NCBI RefSeq assembly: GCF_012843265.1 | Contig: NZ_JABAIT010000023.1 | Location: 1 to 60,026, forward strand | Direction: 5' to 3' | Origin: Bacillus sp. DNRA2 | Lineage (GTDB): Bacteria > Bacillota > Bacilli > Bacillales > Cytobacillaceae | Length of the DNA: 60,026 nt | Shown: positions 53,842 through 60,026 of the stretch, one piece after another | How positions within the stretch are numbered: position 1 is the stretch's first letter | How the letters are laid out: every line of letters starts with the position of its first letter | Made by a program: the position numbers and the translations under genes | Notes under the pieces: model-generated | What the model saw: the letters and a program-made list of their open reading frames with translations, nothing else | What the model was told of the DNA's origin: nothing | Database searches by the model: none

Positions 53842-54666
53842 CTATCCCCCTTTGACAATGGAAAGCAACGTACCGCTGTGGTTCGATTCAATATTAAAAT
53901 TCCAACCAATACTACGTGCGCGATCGTTCATAATTCTAACACCATGATGTTGTCCTGTATTGTTAGTTGGATGATAGCCAATGCCGTCATCCTTGATTTT
54001 ACATACTAGCTTTAAATCCTGTTCTTTTGCACTAATATGGAGATTCGAACATTGTGAATGCTTCCGAACATTCATTAACGCCTCTTTCATAATCGAAAGG
54101 AGTTCTAGCTTTTCTTTATAGTTAAGGGATCGTTCCGGAAAATCCCAATCTAAATGTACTTTAATATCACTTTCCGTTTTTATTTCTTTCAATAGGCTCT
54201 TTAATGATTGATATAAATAAATTTGCTCAATTTCAAGTGGTGGTGTTCGTAAATTTTGGATGGACGTCCGAATATCCTCATATATGTGTTGAACGGTTTG
54301 CTTTATTTTATGAACTTCGGGTAATTGTTCATCTGTAACCTTTTTCTCTAGCTTGTTTACTTTAACCGATAATAGAAACAGAGACTGCGAGATTCCATCG
54401 TGTAGTTCCTGGGAAATATTTTGTCGTTCCTCCATCATTGCTTTGTAGGCTCGTTCTTGCTTAAGCTCCTCTTGAATTTTTTCCAACTTCCGAAACAAGG
54501 GTGTCGAGAAGATCAATGTAAAAAAGATAACAATCAAAGGTGACAACCAGTTTCCTGCATCCATTGAAATAAATTGAAGCAAATACTCATGACGAACATA
54601 CTCCCATAACCCTACCATTAGGGCTGGTGATAACAAAATGGACCATTTAATAAATGAATATGACAT
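53842..54666 (-). CDS. HisKA_3-type sensor histidine kinase
   Basis: A 274-aa kinase. Two short N-terminal transmembrane helices (about 7-22 and 38-55) are followed by a coiled coil. HisKA_3 has phospho-His in ISQELHDGISQSLF, and HATPase has IKDDGIGYHP. There are no N-terminal Cys clusters or PAS domain, unlike NreB, so the signal is unknown. ATG at 54666 follows GAGGGG; upstream codons lack a ribosome-binding site. A palindrome GGTATA-AG-TATACC (54725-54738) sits in its upstream region. Confidence 0.88.
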   Translation of the reverse strand: MSYSFIKWSILLSPALMVGLWEYVRHEYLLQFISMDAGNWLSPLIVIFFTLIFSTPLFRKLEKIQEELKQERAYKAMMEERQNISQELHDGISQSLFLLSVKVNKLEKKVTDEQLPEVHKIKQTVQHIYEDIRTSIQNLRTPPLEIEQIYLYQSLKSLLKEIKTESDIKVHLDWDFPERSLNYKEKLELLSIMKEALMNVRKHSQCSNLHISAKEQDLKLVCKIKDDGIGYHPTNNTGQHHGVRIMNDRARSIGWNFNIESNHSGTLLSIVKGG

Positions 54667-54904
54667 GATAAAACCCCTCGATTTACTCGGTATTGAATTC
54701 TGAATTATTTGCCGGTTCTTGCTCGGTATAAGTATACCATAAAAATGGTTGGGCAATATCAAATCAATTTTTACGCAAACTGGAGTATGTTGGAGGTGCT
54801 TCAACCTCTTGGTAGTATCATTTGTTTGATTTTTTGAAAAAATATTTAAAATAATGCGTCGCTGCTTTATAATTTGAACTAAAAAGTGAAAAAGAGGACT
54901 GTGT

Positions 54905-55804
54905 ATGAACCAGGACATTTATTCTAAATTAACGAATTTTAAAGAAGTGCGAAAAAATCGTGGTCGCCTCTTGGTCAATTGCCCAGACCAGCCAGGAATT
55001 GTGGCGGCTGTATCAAAATTTTTGTTTGACCATAATGCAAACATTATTGAATCAAGTCAATATTCCACTAATCCAGTTGGGGGAACTTTCTTTATTCGGA
55101 TTGAGTTTGAATGTCCGGGTCTTCAAACCAAAAAGGAAGAGTTAACTCAACAATTTACAGATATTGCTGAGACCTTCAAAATGGAGTGGCAACTCTCGCT
55201 TGTGTCGGAAGTGAAGAAGATTGCTATCTTTGTCTCGAAGGAGTTACATGCTTTAAGAGAATTACTTTGGGAATGGCAGAGTGGAGATATGATGGCGGAT
55301 ATAGCGTTAGTGGTCAGCAATCATGAGGATTCGCGCGATATCATTGAAGCGCTGGGTATTCCGTTCTACTATACCCCTGCCAATCGTGAAAATCGGGCTG
55401 AAGTTGAAGCTCTGCAGCTTAAGCTGTTGAATGAGCACAAGGTCGATGCAATTGTGCTCGCGCGTTATATGCAAATTTTAACGCCAAATTTTGTAGCTGC
55501 GCATCCTTATCGAATTATTAACATCCATCATTCATTCTTACCGGCTTTCGTTGGAGCGCGCCCATATGACCGGGCCTACCAACGTGGGGTAAAACTGATT
55601 GGAGCAACAAGTCATTATGTAACGAACGATTTAGATGAAGGCCCAATCATTGAGCAGGATATTATGCGTGTCGACCATCGAGATGGAGTGGAGGACCTGA
55701 AGAAAATTGGTCGCTCGATTGAGCGCAGCGTGTTGGCTCGGGCTGTCCGCTGGCATTTGGAAGATCGCATCATTGTCCATGGAAATAAGACCATTGTGTT
55801 CTAG
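54905..55804 (+). CDS. purU: Formyltetrahydrofolate deformylase PurU
   Basis: A 299-aa enzyme hydrolysing 10-formyl-THF to formate and THF. The N-terminal ACT domain (about 18-95) starts at LLVNCPDQPGIVAAVSKFL. The C-terminal formyltransferase fold has the catalytic Asn-His-Asp set in NIHHSFLPAF and LDEGPIIEQD. The length is standard. Formate release is of interest beside a selenium trait (formate dehydrogenases), but that link is only speculation. Confidence 0.96.
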   Translation: MNQDIYSKLTNFKEVRKNRGRLLVNCPDQPGIVAAVSKFLFDHNANIIESSQYSTNPVGGTFFIRIEFECPGLQTKKEELTQQFTDIAETFKMEWQLSLVSEVKKIAIFVSKELHALRELLWEWQSGDMMADIALVVSNHEDSRDIIEALGIPFYYTPANRENRAEVEALQLKLLNEHKVDAIVLARYMQILTPNFVAAHPYRIINIHHSFLPAFVGARPYDRAYQRGVKLIGATSHYVTNDLDEGPIIEQDIMRVDHRDGVEDLKKIGRSIERSVLARAVRWHLEDRIIVHGNKTIVF

Positions 55805-55818
55805 AAAAGTATAAAAAG

Positions 55819-55856
55819 AAGGCTGACTCTTGAGATTATGCGAGTCAGCCTTTTTA
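55819..55856 (+). terminator. Terminator after purU
   Basis: AAGGCTGACTC pairs with GAGTCAGCCTT; TTTTAT tail. Confidence 0.88.
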
Positions 55857-55894
55857 TGTGATGGGGTGGTGGATTAAAGATGGATTAAGACTAA

Positions 55895-56236
55895 TTAAAT
55901 ATTTTGCACGTAGCGCTCATCAGGGACCTTATTTAGCATGACATACAAACTAACCGGCGCATCGCCAGTATTTTTAAATGCCAGACTTTCATTTCCTGCA
56001 CAATGAACGACTGTATTTTCACTTGCCTCAGCTGCAATTCCATCGATGGTAAATGTGCCAGTACCATTAAGGACAAGCAGGTAAACTTCTGTTCCTGGGT
56101 GTTCATGGGCTGGAAGCTCTTGCCCAGGCATGAAGTTTAAAATAAAAACGGTGCTGTCCCCTTTTTGAAAAATAATTCTCTTTGTAAAACGCTCTTCATT
56201 GTAAATAATCGATTCTTTAATTGATTTCTGTTCCAT
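55895..56236 (-). CDS. Small cupin-domain protein
   Basis: A 113-aa single-domain cupin. Metal ligands are visible in the first motif PGQELPAHEHPGTEVYLL (H-x-H-x(n)-E) and a His in VVHCAGN. Single cupins of this type bind a metal and a small molecule; the function is unknown. It is divergent from the fnr-like gene. The shared TTGAT-N4-ATCAA site lies about 32 nt from a possible -10 (TATCAT on the minus strand near 56284-56289), the spacing of an Fnr-activated promoter. Confidence 0.85.
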   Translation of the reverse strand: MEQKSIKESIIYNEERFTKRIIFQKGDSTVFILNFMPGQELPAHEHPGTEVYLLVLNGTGTFTIDGIAAEASENTVVHCAGNESLAFKNTGDAPVSLYVMLNKVPDERYVQNI

Positions 56237-56311
56237 ATAAAAATCCCTCCAATTAAAGTTTTAATGTTCATGTCTACAAGTTAATGATATCTATTATCAT
56301 TTGCATCAGCC

Positions 56312-56325
56312 TTGATTTATATCAA
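56312..56325. promoter_or_regulatory. Fnr box TTGAT-N4-ATCAA between cupin and fnr-like gene
   Basis: TTGATTTATATCAA matches the Fnr consensus exactly; the identical 14-mer occurs at 58882-58895. Confidence 0.85.
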
Positions 56326-56342
56326 GTTTTCTTAACAAAATG

Positions 56343-56356
56343 GTGATTTATTTCAC
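56343..56356 (+). promoter_or_regulatory. Crp/Fnr-type box upstream of the fnr-like gene
   Basis: GTGA-TTTATT-TCAC has the GTGA-N6-TCAC form of B. subtilis Fnr sites. Its centre is 32 nt from a TATGCT -10 (56379-56384), so it sits at about -41.5. Confidence 0.7.
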
Positions 56357-56415
56357 AATTTTTTCAAAATAAATCGGTTATGCTAATAAATATGGATGAA
56401 ACTTGAGGTGAGTTT

Positions 56416-57108
56416 ATGAACTGTCAGTGTCATACACCGACCGGTTCCTGCGTACGGAATGTGCCAATATTTAAAGGGCTCAATGATGAGGAATTTTGCC
56501 AAATTCAACAAGCTGTGAACAGTCAAACCTATCAAAAGGGAAAATTTATTTTTCAAGAAGGTGAGCAGTCAGATACTTTATATATTGTACATAAAGGGAT
56601 GGTGAAAGTTTCAAAGTTCTCAGATGATGGGAAAGAGCAGATTATCCGCTTGCTGTTTCCAGGTGATTTCTTTGGACAATACGCATTACTAGAAAATAAG
56701 CAGCATCACGCACATGCAGAAGTACTTGAGCAAGCTTCGGTATGCTCGATTCATAAAGATGATTTTCGGCAAATCCTTGAGCGGAGTCCAAATATTGCAA
56801 TGAAATATATGATGGTATTAAGCGAGCGACTTCAGGCTGCTGATGAATGGATTGGCGCCATCAGCTTGATGGAAGTGGAAAGACGACTCGCCAAGGCCCT
56901 TCTTTCCTTTTATGAAAAAGAAAAAAAGCTTAATTTCGAGCTGCCCGTTTCTAAGAAAGACTTTGCGTCCTTAATCGGTACAACCCCGGAAACGTTGAGT
57001 CGGAAGTTAGTTTCACTCTCAGAGCTCAAGCTAATCAAGCTCAACGGCCGCAAAGGAATCGAGTTGTTTGATATCGAGGGACTCAAAGAAATTGCTGGAT
57101 TGGCTTAA
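56416..57108 (+). CDS. Crp/Fnr-family regulator with N-terminal cysteines
   Basis: A 230-aa Crp/Fnr protein. The N-terminus MNCQCHTPTGSC has Cys3, Cys5 and Cys12, followed by Cys28, a likely Fe-S ligand set (E. coli Fnr also uses N-terminal cysteines; B. subtilis Fnr uses C-terminal ones). The cNMP-binding-fold domain spans about 18-140. A dimerisation helix and a Crp-type helix-turn-helix follow, with SKKDFASLIGTTPETLSRKLVSL. It is probably an oxygen- or NO-responsive activator. Fnr boxes upstream of it, of the cupin and of the GGDEF-EAL/V4R pair suggest a local regulon and autoregulation. Confidence 0.9.
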   Translation: MNCQCHTPTGSCVRNVPIFKGLNDEEFCQIQQAVNSQTYQKGKFIFQEGEQSDTLYIVHKGMVKVSKFSDDGKEQIIRLLFPGDFFGQYALLENKQHHAHAEVLEQASVCSIHKDDFRQILERSPNIAMKYMMVLSERLQAADEWIGAISLMEVERRLAKALLSFYEKEKKLNFELPVSKKDFASLIGTTPETLSRKLVSLSELKLIKLNGRKGIELFDIEGLKEIAGLA

Positions 57109-57121
57109 TCGACGGAAAAGT

Positions 57122-57199
57122 AGCACCAATGGAGGTCATTGAAGCTATATTTTTGAGGTAAGCCGACCAAAAGTAGCACCAATGAAGGTCATTGGTGCT
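57122..57199. repeat. Duplicated AGCACCAATG palindrome
   Basis: AGCACCAATGA-AGG-TCATTGGTGCT (57175-57199) is a perfect 11-bp hairpin. A decayed copy lies at 57122-57146, and both are preceded by AAAAGT. The pair sits between convergent fnr-like and DUF2249 genes and may terminate both. Confidence 0.7.
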
Positions 57200-57207
57200 T
57201 TAGGTGT

Positions 57208-57456
57208 TTATGTCATTTTCAAGCTTAGCAGTCGGAAGTGGCCTGGTCCGAGCTCGTTAACAACACAGTCCTGACCCAAGCTCTCGATGGCAGCAACAAG
57301 TGGTTGCGCTGCATGAGGCAAATGAATTTCAAAAATTGTCCCGATTGGGGCATTTTGAATGGTTTCAAGAATTTCTCGTTTTGGGTGCATCCCCTTCTTC
57401 ACTAATTCACGAATATCGATTACCATTCGTACGCCATCTTGCTTAATTTCTAGCAT
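57208..57456 (-). CDS. DUF2249-domain protein
   Basis: An 82-aa protein. The sequence IDIRELVKKGMHPKREILETI followed by IGTIFEIHLPHAAQPLV is typical of DUF2249, a small TusA-like fold found with hemerythrin or nitrogen-oxide genes. The substrate is unknown. ATG at 57456 follows AAAGGGGA; upstream in-frame codons overlap the end of the GGDEF-EAL gene and lack a ribosome-binding site. It is 16 nt downstream of that gene, so probably cotranscribed and under the same Fnr box. Confidence 0.85.
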   Translation of the reverse strand: MLEIKQDGVRMVIDIRELVKKGMHPKREILETIQNAPIGTIFEIHLPHAAQPLVAAIESLGQDCVVNELGPGHFRLLSLKMT

Positions 57457-57472
57457 CGTACATTCCCCTTTC

Positions 57473-58813
57473 CTATTTTGAAAAATAAAGACTAACTCGT
57501 TCAGCTTCAATTGGTTTACTGATCAAATAACCTTGAATTACATCGCAATGCATACTTTTCACTTCATATTTTTGTCGACTCGTTTCAATCCCTTCGGCAA
57601 CTACACCAATCTCTAGAGCGTGGGCCAGTGAAATGATTGCATTTGTTAAGACTTTGTTCTTTTGATTGGTTTCAATATCATGTATGAAGGAACGATCAAT
57701 TTTCACATGATCAATTGGCAATTTACTCAAATAATGTAGTGATGAATAGCCTGTCCCAAAGTCATCAATTGAAATATGAATCCCAAGTTGTTTAAGTTGA
57801 TTTAGGTTCGTTGTTGCTAGCTCAAAGTCTTGAATAATTGTATTTTCGGTAATTTCGATGATAAGCTCGGATGCTGACACGCCTGTTTCCGCAAGAATGC
57901 TTTTTACCGAATTTGGGTAATCACGAAGTAAAAATTGCTGTGGTGAAACATTTACTGCAATTTTAATAGAAGAGTAGCCTTGGTCGTTCCATTTCATTTT
58001 TTGTTTGCACGCTTCACGCAACACCCAATGATCAATTTGCATAATCATTCCTGCTTCTTCTGCAATCGGGATAAAATCAATTGGCATAAGTAAGCCATGC
58101 TCAGGATGATTCCAGCGAGTTAACACTTCAACACTGTCAATTTGATCATTGGCCAAATTTAACAAAGGTTGATAATACAAAACAAGCTCATCATGTTCAA
58201 TCGCTTTACGTAATTGGTTTTCCAAAATAAAGGTTTCAAACTCCCCTGCCTGCTGTTCAGGCAAGAACCACTGGAATTGATTTTTACCAAGGCGTTTGGA
58301 CCTGTACATTGCCATATCAGCATTGGTTATGAGCGATTCTAATGTTGTGCCATCAAATGGGTAGAGGCACAAACCAATACTAGCTGATATGTAAATATCC
58401 TGACCCAATAACGAGAAAGGCTTCGTTAAAGCATCAAGCAGCCGCTCGGCGATAATTTCGACAGCAGGCTTATCAATCAGGTTAGGTAATAGGCAAATGA
58501 ATTCATCACCGCCAATTCTGGCGACAACATCTTGGTTGCGAATATTAGCCTTTAGTCTTTGCGCTGCTTCGATAAGCAATTCATCTCCACTATGATGCCC
58601 CAATGTATCATTAACTTTTTTGAAGCGATCTAAATCAACAAACATAATCGCAAAGCCATTATTGAACTGCTCTTTTTGAATCAATTTATCTAGGCACTGT
58701 ATAAAGCAGCGGCGATTCGGTAAATTAGTAAGCGAATCTTGATAGGCTAAAGAATGAAGCTTGCGATAGAGATAACGTTCATTGGTTTTAGAAATTAATT
58801 CTTTCTCTCCCAT
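57473..58813 (-). CDS. GGDEF-EAL cyclic di-GMP protein
   Basis: A roughly 446-aa cytoplasmic protein. GGDEF domain (about 18-180): the active motif is intact in ARIGGDEFICLL. EAL domain (about 195-440): the signature reads EVL rather than EAL but keeps the Glu, and DDFGTGYSSL plus EGIET are present, so phosphodiesterase activity is plausible. No transmembrane or classic sensor domain is seen. ATG at 58813 follows GGAGG; ATG at 58837 is possible. An ATG at 58882 would lie inside the Fnr box. A TATAAC -10 (58854-58859) is 32 nt from the box centre, arguing for activation by Fnr. Confidence 0.92.
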   Translation of the reverse strand: MGEKELISKTNERYLYRKLHSLAYQDSLTNLPNRRCFIQCLDKLIQKEQFNNGFAIMFVDLDRFKKVNDTLGHHSGDELLIEAAQRLKANIRNQDVVARIGGDEFICLLPNLIDKPAVEIIAERLLDALTKPFSLLGQDIYISASIGLCLYPFDGTTLESLITNADMAMYRSKRLGKNQFQWFLPEQQAGEFETFILENQLRKAIEHDELVLYYQPLLNLANDQIDSVEVLTRWNHPEHGLLMPIDFIPIAEEAGMIMQIDHWVLREACKQKMKWNDQGYSSIKIAVNVSPQQFLLRDYPNSVKSILAETGVSASELIIEITENTIIQDFELATTNLNQLKQLGIHISIDDFGTGYSSLHYLSKLPIDHVKIDRSFIHDIETNQKNKVLTNAIISLAHALEIGVVAEGIETSRQKYEVKSMHCDVIQGYLISKPIEAERVSLYFSK

Positions 58814-58881
58814 CCGATCCTCCAATTTTTCATTCATTACAAAATCTATCCTAGTTATACAACCTATTCTTTGTTTAAACA

Positions 58882-58895
58882 TTGATTTATATCAA
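58882..58895. promoter_or_regulatory. Shared Fnr box between GGDEF-EAL and V4R genes
   Basis: TTGATTTATATCAA again matches the Fnr consensus exactly. -10-like sequences lie about 32 nt away on the minus side and about 29-32 nt away on the plus side (TATAAG at 58915-58920). One site may therefore activate both promoters. Confidence 0.85.
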
Positions 58896-58956
58896 GTACA
58901 AACGCAGCTATTTATATAAGAATAGAGTTAGATATCAATACATGGGGGAGATTTCG

Positions 58957-59406
58957 ATGAGTGAATTTAACTTCGGCGATATGAAAAAAATTAAACGTGA
59001 AAAGCTTGGTAAAGATGTTCCGTTGGAGCTATTTCGAGCCATTCGCTTAATCGGTATGTATCAAGGTCTGCCGATGAACGGAAAAAGTACGACGCTTGCA
59101 ATTGGACGAAAAATTGGAAGTAGTCTTCCGGCTAATTCAGTCGATGAGATTTTAAAAATGTTTGTCGATTTGAAAATTGGGATCCCTTCAATTGTTCGCG
59201 ATACTGACAAGGAATTAGAAATTATCGTTGATGATTGCTTCTGCGAAGGCTTGCCGATTCATGAAGGAAAGATGGTTTGTGATTTAGAAGGTGCAATCTT
59301 GGAGGGAGCGTTGTCCAAGGTTTGGAACAGGCGCTTCATTATTAGAGAAACAGAGTGCAATGTTAATGGTGATCAGCATTGTAAGTATTTAATTACAAAA
59401 TTGTAA
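58957..59406 (+). CDS. Stand-alone V4R-domain protein
   Basis: A 149-aa protein. The second half is a V4R (4-vinyl reductase) domain with DCFCEGLPIHEG, then EGALSKVWNRRFIIRET and the terminal NVNGDQHCKYLI; the Cys pattern suggests a zinc or redox site. V4R domains bind small hydrophobic ligands in regulators such as XylR and in bacteriochlorophyll or archaeal methanogen proteins. No DNA-binding domain is present. ATG at 58957 follows GGGGGAG; upstream codons would overlap the Fnr box. It is likely a small-molecule sensor acting with the divergent c-di-GMP enzyme, which is inference. Confidence 0.87.
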   Translation: MSEFNFGDMKKIKREKLGKDVPLELFRAIRLIGMYQGLPMNGKSTTLAIGRKIGSSLPANSVDEILKMFVDLKIGIPSIVRDTDKELEIIVDDCFCEGLPIHEGKMVCDLEGAILEGALSKVWNRRFIIRETECNVNGDQHCKYLITKL

Positions 59407-59476
59407 GCTAGTGTAGTATTCGAAGCATGAGAAACAAAATCCTCCGTATTTTTGGAAAAAGATACATAAAAAAACT

Positions 59477-59508
59477 TTAGTTGGAAAACAATAAATCGAC
59501 CAACTAAA
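59477..59508 (+). promoter_or_regulatory. Hairpin abutting the yckD-like ribosome-binding site
   Basis: TTTAGTTGG (59477-59485) pairs with CCAACTAAA (59500-59508) and is directly followed by AAGGAGG. It may modulate translation or mRNA stability. Confidence 0.4.
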
Positions 59509-59521
59509 AAGGAGGATTTTC

Positions 59522-59902
59522 ATGCGGAAATATTTATGGAGTGCCCTTGTTACTTTGCTCCTGTCAGTGATGCTAATTTCGGTTGCCTATGGTCAAAAGA
59601 ATGATGTGAGTAAGCCGGTGCAGCCTTCACAGCCTTCGCAACCGCAGGTTCAGTTAAATGAGCAGCAGAAAACAGAACTAGCTAAGCTACATAAGGACAT
59701 TCTTGAGAAAAAGAAAGAAATGATTCAGAAGTATGTAGAGTTTGGGGTAATTGAAGAAGAAAAGGGCCAAATGATGATTGCTCATTTTGAGAAACACTAC
59801 GAAATGATGGAGCAAAATGGTTTTATGATGCCGCATCATCCAATGAAGAGTCCAAGAGCTGAACAAGAGCCCGACCAAGATCATGTTCATGACCAAGATT
59901 AA
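59522..59902 (+). CDS. Secreted YckD-like (DUF2680) protein
   Basis: A 126-aa exported protein. A signal peptide (about 1-24) ends at VAYG-Q and is followed by a Pro/Gln/Ser linker. A helical DUF2680-type segment follows, LNEQQKTELAKLHKDILEKKKEMIQKY..GVI. The C-terminus is rich in Met, His, Asp and Gln (HVHDQD), possibly metal-binding. A perfect AAGGAGG lies upstream. The function of the YckD family is unknown. Confidence 0.85.
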   Translation: MRKYLWSALVTLLLSVMLISVAYGQKNDVSKPVQPSQPSQPQVQLNEQQKTELAKLHKDILEKKKEMIQKYVEFGVIEEEKGQMMIAHFEKHYEMMEQNGFMMPHHPMKSPRAEQEPDQDHVHDQD

Positions 59903-59904
59903 AC

Positions 59905-59935
59905 AAAGAGCTCAGTCGCTGACTGAGCTTTTTGT
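59905..59935 (+). terminator. Terminator after the yckD-like gene
   Basis: AGCTCAGTC-GCT-GACTGAGCT followed by TTTTTG. Confidence 0.88.
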
Positions 59936-59953
59936 GCGACGGGCAGTCGCATG

Positions 59954-59986
59954 GAGTGTTGATCCAGTCAGCACTCTTCTTTTAAT
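59954..59986. terminator. Second terminator-like hairpin at the window end
   Basis: GAGTGTTGA pairs with TCAGCACTC, then TTCTTTTAATT. It may belong to a gene beyond the window. Confidence 0.55.
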
Positions 59987-60026
59987 TATCTGACAGAGAC
60001 GTCATTTCGATGAAACGACTGGTTGA

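Noticed and set aside
53838-53842. NarL-type two-component pair as NreBC nitrate/oxygen system
   Set aside because: The kinase lacks the PAS domain and cysteine cluster of NreB, so only the general family is claimed.

Overview
The window looks like chromosome from a low-GC, endospore-forming Bacillaceae species, most like Bacillus/Neobacillus. It carries the walRKHIJ–htrC–yyzF–rlmH block that lies near the replication origin in Bacillus. It also has two parS-type palindromes (one a perfect consensus, inside walK) and a cluster of DnaA boxes around yyzF/rlmH. Many genes are recognisable Bacillus orthologues: gltC, gntRKZ, mqo, purU and a fhu operon. There is no prophage, CRISPR array, rRNA or insertion sequence.

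Layout. 1–690: the 3' end of a group II intron (domains V and VI), then a Lys-Glu-Asp-Phe tRNA cluster split by an interspersed hairpin repeat. 1006–2487: a cell-wall M23 endopeptidase. 2712–10481: the essential walRKHIJ operon, htrC, yyzF and rlmH. 10630–16798: small genes, DbpA helicase, a DUF421 remnant, a TM2/M48 pair and a YxjI-like gene, then a membrane TPR protein whose gene follows its partner Cdc48-type AAA ATPase (to 17752). 18186–20043: an ABC-2 exporter with a divergent TetR. 20192–23017: a PadR-controlled heme-defence operon (hrtB-hrtA-heme monooxygenase), followed by a staygreen-family gene. 26541–28019: yedE and yedF.

Most notable is yedF (26541–26786, minus). The catalytic Cys of its CPxP motif is encoded by an in-frame UGA. 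A stem-loop with a bulged U and a G in the apical loop follows at the spacing expected of a bacterial SECIS. I read this as a selenocysteine-containing YedF cotranscribed with its predicted selenium/sulfur membrane partner YedE. Ordinary gene callers would miss it or call it a pseudogene.

28351–33767: BenE transporter, malate:quinone oxidoreductase, a MarR/quinone-reductase pair with twin operators, and a sugar-nucleotide epimerase. 33990–36723: a two-component system. 36794–40456: gntRKZ with an 18-bp GntR operator and no gntP. 40731–44566: a Fur-boxed fhuCDBG ferric-siderophore operon. 44864–46090: an orphan sporulation-type kinase. 46161–48781: gdhA divergent from gltC across a GltC-like dyad. 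49502–52999: nosDLYF without nosZ.

53173–58957 onward suggests oxygen/nitrogen-oxide regulation. It holds a NarL-type two-component system, purU, a cupin and an Fnr-like regulator with N-terminal cysteines, DUF2249, a GGDEF-EAL protein and a V4R protein. Identical TTGAT-N4-ATCAA sites sit between cupin and fnr and between the GGDEF-EAL and V4R genes, placed like Fnr sites at about -41.5. The window ends with a secreted YckD-like protein.
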